This document shows positions 61,778-64,000 of a DNA stretch of 64,000 nucleotides, one piece after another. This DNA is from an uncultured Eubacteriales bacterium (lineage in GTDB: Bacteria > Bacillota > Clostridia > Oscillospirales > Acutalibacteraceae), in NCBI GenBank assembly GCA_951801675.1, contig CATONX010000003.1, positions 1 through 64,000 on the forward strand, given 5' to 3'. The translations under genes and the position numbers were made by a program. The notes beneath the pieces are model-generated. The model was not told the origin of the DNA and did no database searches. It worked only from the letters and a program-made list of their open reading frames with translations. Positions within the stretch are counted from its first letter, which is position 1, and every line of letters starts with the position of its first letter.

Positions 61778-62755
61778 CTACCCCCGCAGCCGGGCGCACA
61801 TGAGAGTGATGAGCAGGGTCTGATTTATATTCCCGTCGAGCAGGTGCATCAGCTCCTCCACTTTGCCGATCAAAGAGAGGAGGCGTTCGCTGGTCAGCGT
61901 CTGGGCCAGAACCGCCGCGGCCGCCGGGTCGGGAGAGATGGGCTTGCCGCCCCCCAGGCGCAGAGACAGCCCGTCCCGCAAAAGCAGCAGTAGCTCCGAC
62001 AAGGTGGCCCTGGTCAAGGGCTTGTCCCGTTCCAGCTTGCCCGTGAGCTTTAAAAGAGGAAGCTCTGCCGGAGCGCAGAGGGCCCGGGCCATTTTTCCCG
62101 CAAGCTGAGCCGCTTCGGAAAGCTTCCCGTCCTCCAGCGCTTCCATCGCCCGGCCGATGACGCCGCCGCACAGGCCTGCCGCCCGATGAAGTTCGTCTTC
62201 CGGCCGGTCAGGGAAGGCGGCGCGCAGAGCCGTGACCGTTTCCTCCTCGCTTACCGGAGACAAAGGAATGGTTACGCACCGGGAGAGAATGGTGGGCAGC
62301 ATGGATTCCCGGCTCTCGGCGGTGAGCAGAAAGACCGCGTAGGAAGGCGGCTCTTCCAGAATCTTTAAAAGAGCGTTTTGCGCCTGCACGGTCATGGCCT
62401 GGGCATTCTCCAGAAGATAAATTTTGTATTTCCCCTCGTTGGGGGTAATGAACACATCCGCCTTGATGGCACGGATTACGTCTAAGTGAAAAGACCGGGC
62501 CCCGCCGTCCGACCCGTATTCCCGGATATCCGGATGAATGCTACAAAGAGACTTGCGGCAGGCGGCGCATTCCCCGCAGGGGACCTCACCGGTCCCTTCG
62601 CATTGATAAGCGGCGGCAATCAGGCGCGCCAAAGTGCGCCGCCCACAACCGGCCGGGCCGGTGAGCAGATAAGCATGGGGCAGCCTTCCCGAGGAGAACA
62701 CCCGGGAAAGCTGCTCCTTTGCCGTTTCATTTCCAAGAAAGGTCCCAAATTTCAT
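61778..62755 (-). CDS. holB: DNA polymerase III subunit delta-prime
   Basis: Clamp-loader subunit. The AAA+ domain starts MKFGTFLGNETAKEQL, with P-loop GPAGCGRRTLA in which Lys is replaced by Arg, consistent with the non-hydrolysing role of delta-prime. The zinc module CGECAACRKSLC is near 60-71, YLLENAQAMTVQAQNALLKILEEPP and the SRC motif (ILSRCVTI) follow. 325 aa is normal. It lies 9 bases after darA and upstream of ricT. Confidence 0.95.
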   Translation of the reverse strand: MKFGTFLGNETAKEQLSRVFSSGRLPHAYLLTGPAGCGRRTLARLIAAAYQCEGTGEVPCGECAACRKSLCSIHPDIREYGSDGGARSFHLDVIRAIKADVFITPNEGKYKIYLLENAQAMTVQAQNALLKILEEPPSYAVFLLTAESRESMLPTILSRCVTIPLSPVSEEETVTALRAAFPDRPEDELHRAAGLCGGVIGRAMEALEDGKLSEAAQLAGKMARALCAPAELPLLKLTGKLERDKPLTRATLSELLLLLRDGLSLRLGGGKPISPDPAAAAVLAQTLTSERLLSLIGKVEELMHLLDGNINQTLLITLMCARLRG

Positions 62756-62764
62756 AAAACGTCC

Positions 62765-63088
62765 TTACAGTTTGATAAACTGATCCACGTTGACTACGAA
62801 CACCGTAGCGCCGCCCACCGTAACCTCCACCGGATAAGAGGCGTATACCTCCATGCCGTAGGCGGAACTGGCCGGGGCGATCTGCGTGCGCTTTTTGCAG
62901 CATTTGGATATAATATCCAGCACATCGTCTACCTTTTCGTCGTCCACGCCCACAAGCAGCGTGGTGTTACCCGCCCGCAGGAAACCGCCGGTGGTGGCGA
63001 GCTTGGTGGCCGAGTAACCCGAGGTGGTCAGAGTAGAGGAAAGCATGGAGCTGTCGTCGTTGTTGACGACCGCGAGAATCAACTTCAT
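62765..63088 (-). CDS. darA: Cyclic di-AMP receptor DarA (PstA, YaaQ)
   Basis: PII-like trimeric c-di-AMP-binding protein of Firmicutes. MKLILAVVNNDDSSMLSSTLTTSGYSATKLATTGGFLRAGNTTLLVGVDD matches the family, with the TTGGFLRAGNTT loop of the ligand site. ATG 63088 (after AAAGGGGG) is used; the track start lies 16 codons upstream. 107 aa. It lies 78 bases after the decarboxylase gene and 9 bases before holB. In Bacillus tmk and yaaR sit in this run; both are absent here. Confidence 0.95.
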   Translation of the reverse strand: MKLILAVVNNDDSSMLSSTLTTSGYSATKLATTGGFLRAGNTTLLVGVDDEKVDDVLDIISKCCKKRTQIAPASSAYGMEVYASYPVEVTVGGATVFVVNVDQFIKL

Positions 63089-63166
63089 AGAGGGTACCCC
63101 CTTTGATCGGTCATAAAACCGCCCCGCTTTGTACATTCTGTTTTAAAAGAGGCGGATTTTCTCTTT

Positions 63167-64000
63167 CTATTTTATCACTTTGATCTCACAAATACCATAG
63201 CTTTTGAGAATTTTTGCGGCCGCCTCGTCGATGATTTCCCCCGGCGCCACCACTGGCACACCGGGCGGGCAGGGGCAGGAAGCTTCCGCCGCGATCCGTC
63301 CGACGCTGTCGTCGATAAAAATGCGCTCTCCAGGGGCCAGCAGCGCCTGGCGGGGAGAGACTGCAGCCTTGGGCAGAGTGGTCACCGTCCCGGCCTTCGG
63401 CAGGGGTGCGCGGCGCCCCTGCAGGGCGGACAGGGCGTTTTTCAGCCGCACGTAGTCCTTTTCCGGGTTGAACGGGGATGGGATGAGGACCACATGCAGC
63501 CCGTCGGCGTATTCCGGTTCCACCCCCTGCTGGCGCAGAAGCCCCGCCGCCGCATGTCCGGTAAGCCCCAACGGGCCTGTGCCGATGGTGATGCGCACCG
63601 GGTCCCATTCCCCCTGGGGCAGCGTCATCCCCAGAGCCAGGGCGTGCCGGCGCACATCCTCCACCTGCTCCTTGAGCTTCGAAAAGGCCGCGGCCCCTTC
63701 CTCCTCTAGCCAGGCCCGGCAAAGGTCCAAAGATACCATGATGGGATAGGAGGGGCTTGTGGAGCCGAACAGGGCCATGGCGGAGGGGGCCTCCGCGCAG
63801 TAGGCATCCTCGGCAATGTGCAGCCAGGCGCCGCCGGTCATCACCGGCAGGGTTTTGTGGGCGGAGTCGCAGGTGATGGAGGCGCCGCGCTCCAAAGGAT
63901 GGGCGCCGGGCGCTGCGAATTTCAGGTGGGCGCCGTGGGCGTTGTCCACTAGGAGCGGCACCCCGTGGGCTCGACAGACCGTAGAGATACCTCTTATGTC
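63167..64000 (-). CDS. Orn/Lys/Arg decarboxylase-family protein (YaaO-like), 3' part
   Basis: C-terminal part of a fold-type I PLP decarboxylase; the frame is open to the window edge, so the start lies beyond 64000. Visible motifs are LLVDNAHGAHLKF (PLP-binding Asp and His), the PLP lysine in ITCDSAHKTLPVMTGGAWLH, and the C-terminal substrate domain with ASCPCPPGVPVVAPGEIID. B. subtilis YaaO stands in the same position relative to tmk-darA-holB. The substrate (lysine, arginine or ornithine) cannot be decided from this part. Confidence 0.9.
   Translation of the reverse strand, partial: DIRGISTVCRAHGVPLLVDNAHGAHLKFAAPGAHPLERGASITCDSAHKTLPVMTGGAWLHIAEDAYCAEAPSAMALFGSTSPSYPIMVSLDLCRAWLEEEGAAAFSKLKEQVEDVRRHALALGMTLPQGEWDPVRITIGTGPLGLTGHAAAGLLRQQGVEPEYADGLHVVLIPSPFNPEKDYVRLKNALSALQGRRAPLPKAGTVTTLPKAAVSPRQALLAPGERIFIDDSVGRIAAEASCPCPPGVPVVAPGEIIDEAAAKILKSYGICEIKVIK

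Overview
The window looks like a chromosomal segment of a Gram-positive, probably spore-forming anaerobe of the class Clostridia, most likely an Oscillospirales (Ruminococcaceae-like) lineage. This rests on the gene set: ctsR-mcsA-mcsB-clpC, Mini-RNase III, RicT, the c-di-AMP receptor DarA, class III fructose-bisphosphatase, zinc-ribbon MscL, a sortase, and Cys/Gly-rich peptides typical of Clostridia. Base composition is fairly G+C rich (estimated by eye, not computed), except for two AT-rich islets near 23-24 kb and 60 kb. No rRNA, CRISPR array, transposase or prophage structural gene was seen.

Layout. 0-5 kb: the CtsR heat-shock regulon operon on the minus strand, with two CtsR boxes bracketing its promoter, then a small protein with a sporulation-type promoter. 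5.2-5.8 kb: two tandem Cys/Gly-rich membrane peptides. 5.8-12.4 kb: a COG2426 membrane protein, a membrane protein of unknown function, a phosphohexomutase-glycosyltransferase operon, a DUF5050 lipoprotein and a second glycosyltransferase with repeats. 12.7-15.8 kb: MATE exporter with its MarR regulator, thioredoxin and an Rrf2 regulator, with readable operators. 15.9-19.1 kb: a YdjI/YdjG/YdjH-like SPFH, zinc-ribbon and TPM module. 19.2-22.6 kb: PatB-type C-S lyase, DUF4253, TrmO and MscL. 22.7-24.05 kb: an AT-rich islet of small DNA-binding-type genes, two of them broken, on the 3' side of tRNA-Leu.

24.2-28.1 kb: cupin, citramalate synthase, ObgE and Mini-III. 28.1-36.8 kb is an envelope-signalling block: an ECF sigma factor with its anti-sigma factor and a second, orphan anti-sigma paralog; a lipoprotein-response regulator-histidine kinase operon; and a three-gene sortase cassette. 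36.9-48.4 kb: YifB, acyl-CoA thioesterase, an SGNH hydrolase with SLH-like tail, proline biosynthesis (proBA) behind an M16 peptidase, PNPase and ribosomal protein S15. 48.5-52.9 kb: folate operon folE-folP-folB-folK running into fbp. 53.0-59.4 kb: envelope genes (transglutaminase-like lipoprotein, divergent LCP protein, surface 5'-nucleotidase with an SPDTG sorting signal), DUF4085 and YitT. 59.7-60.4 kb: an XRE regulator divergent from a small ribbon-helix-helix-like ORF around a shared palindrome. 60.5-64 kb: tRNA-Tyr, tRNA-Thr, then the conserved ricT-holB-darA-(Orn/Lys/Arg decarboxylase) run, the last gene cut by the window edge.

The most interesting unexplained items are the sortase cassette whose neighbouring membrane-tailed protein lacks an LPXTG-like motif, the duplicated anti-sigma factor, the tandem Cys-rich peptides, and the two small regulator islets. 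Functions are inferred from recognised motifs; no database search was run.
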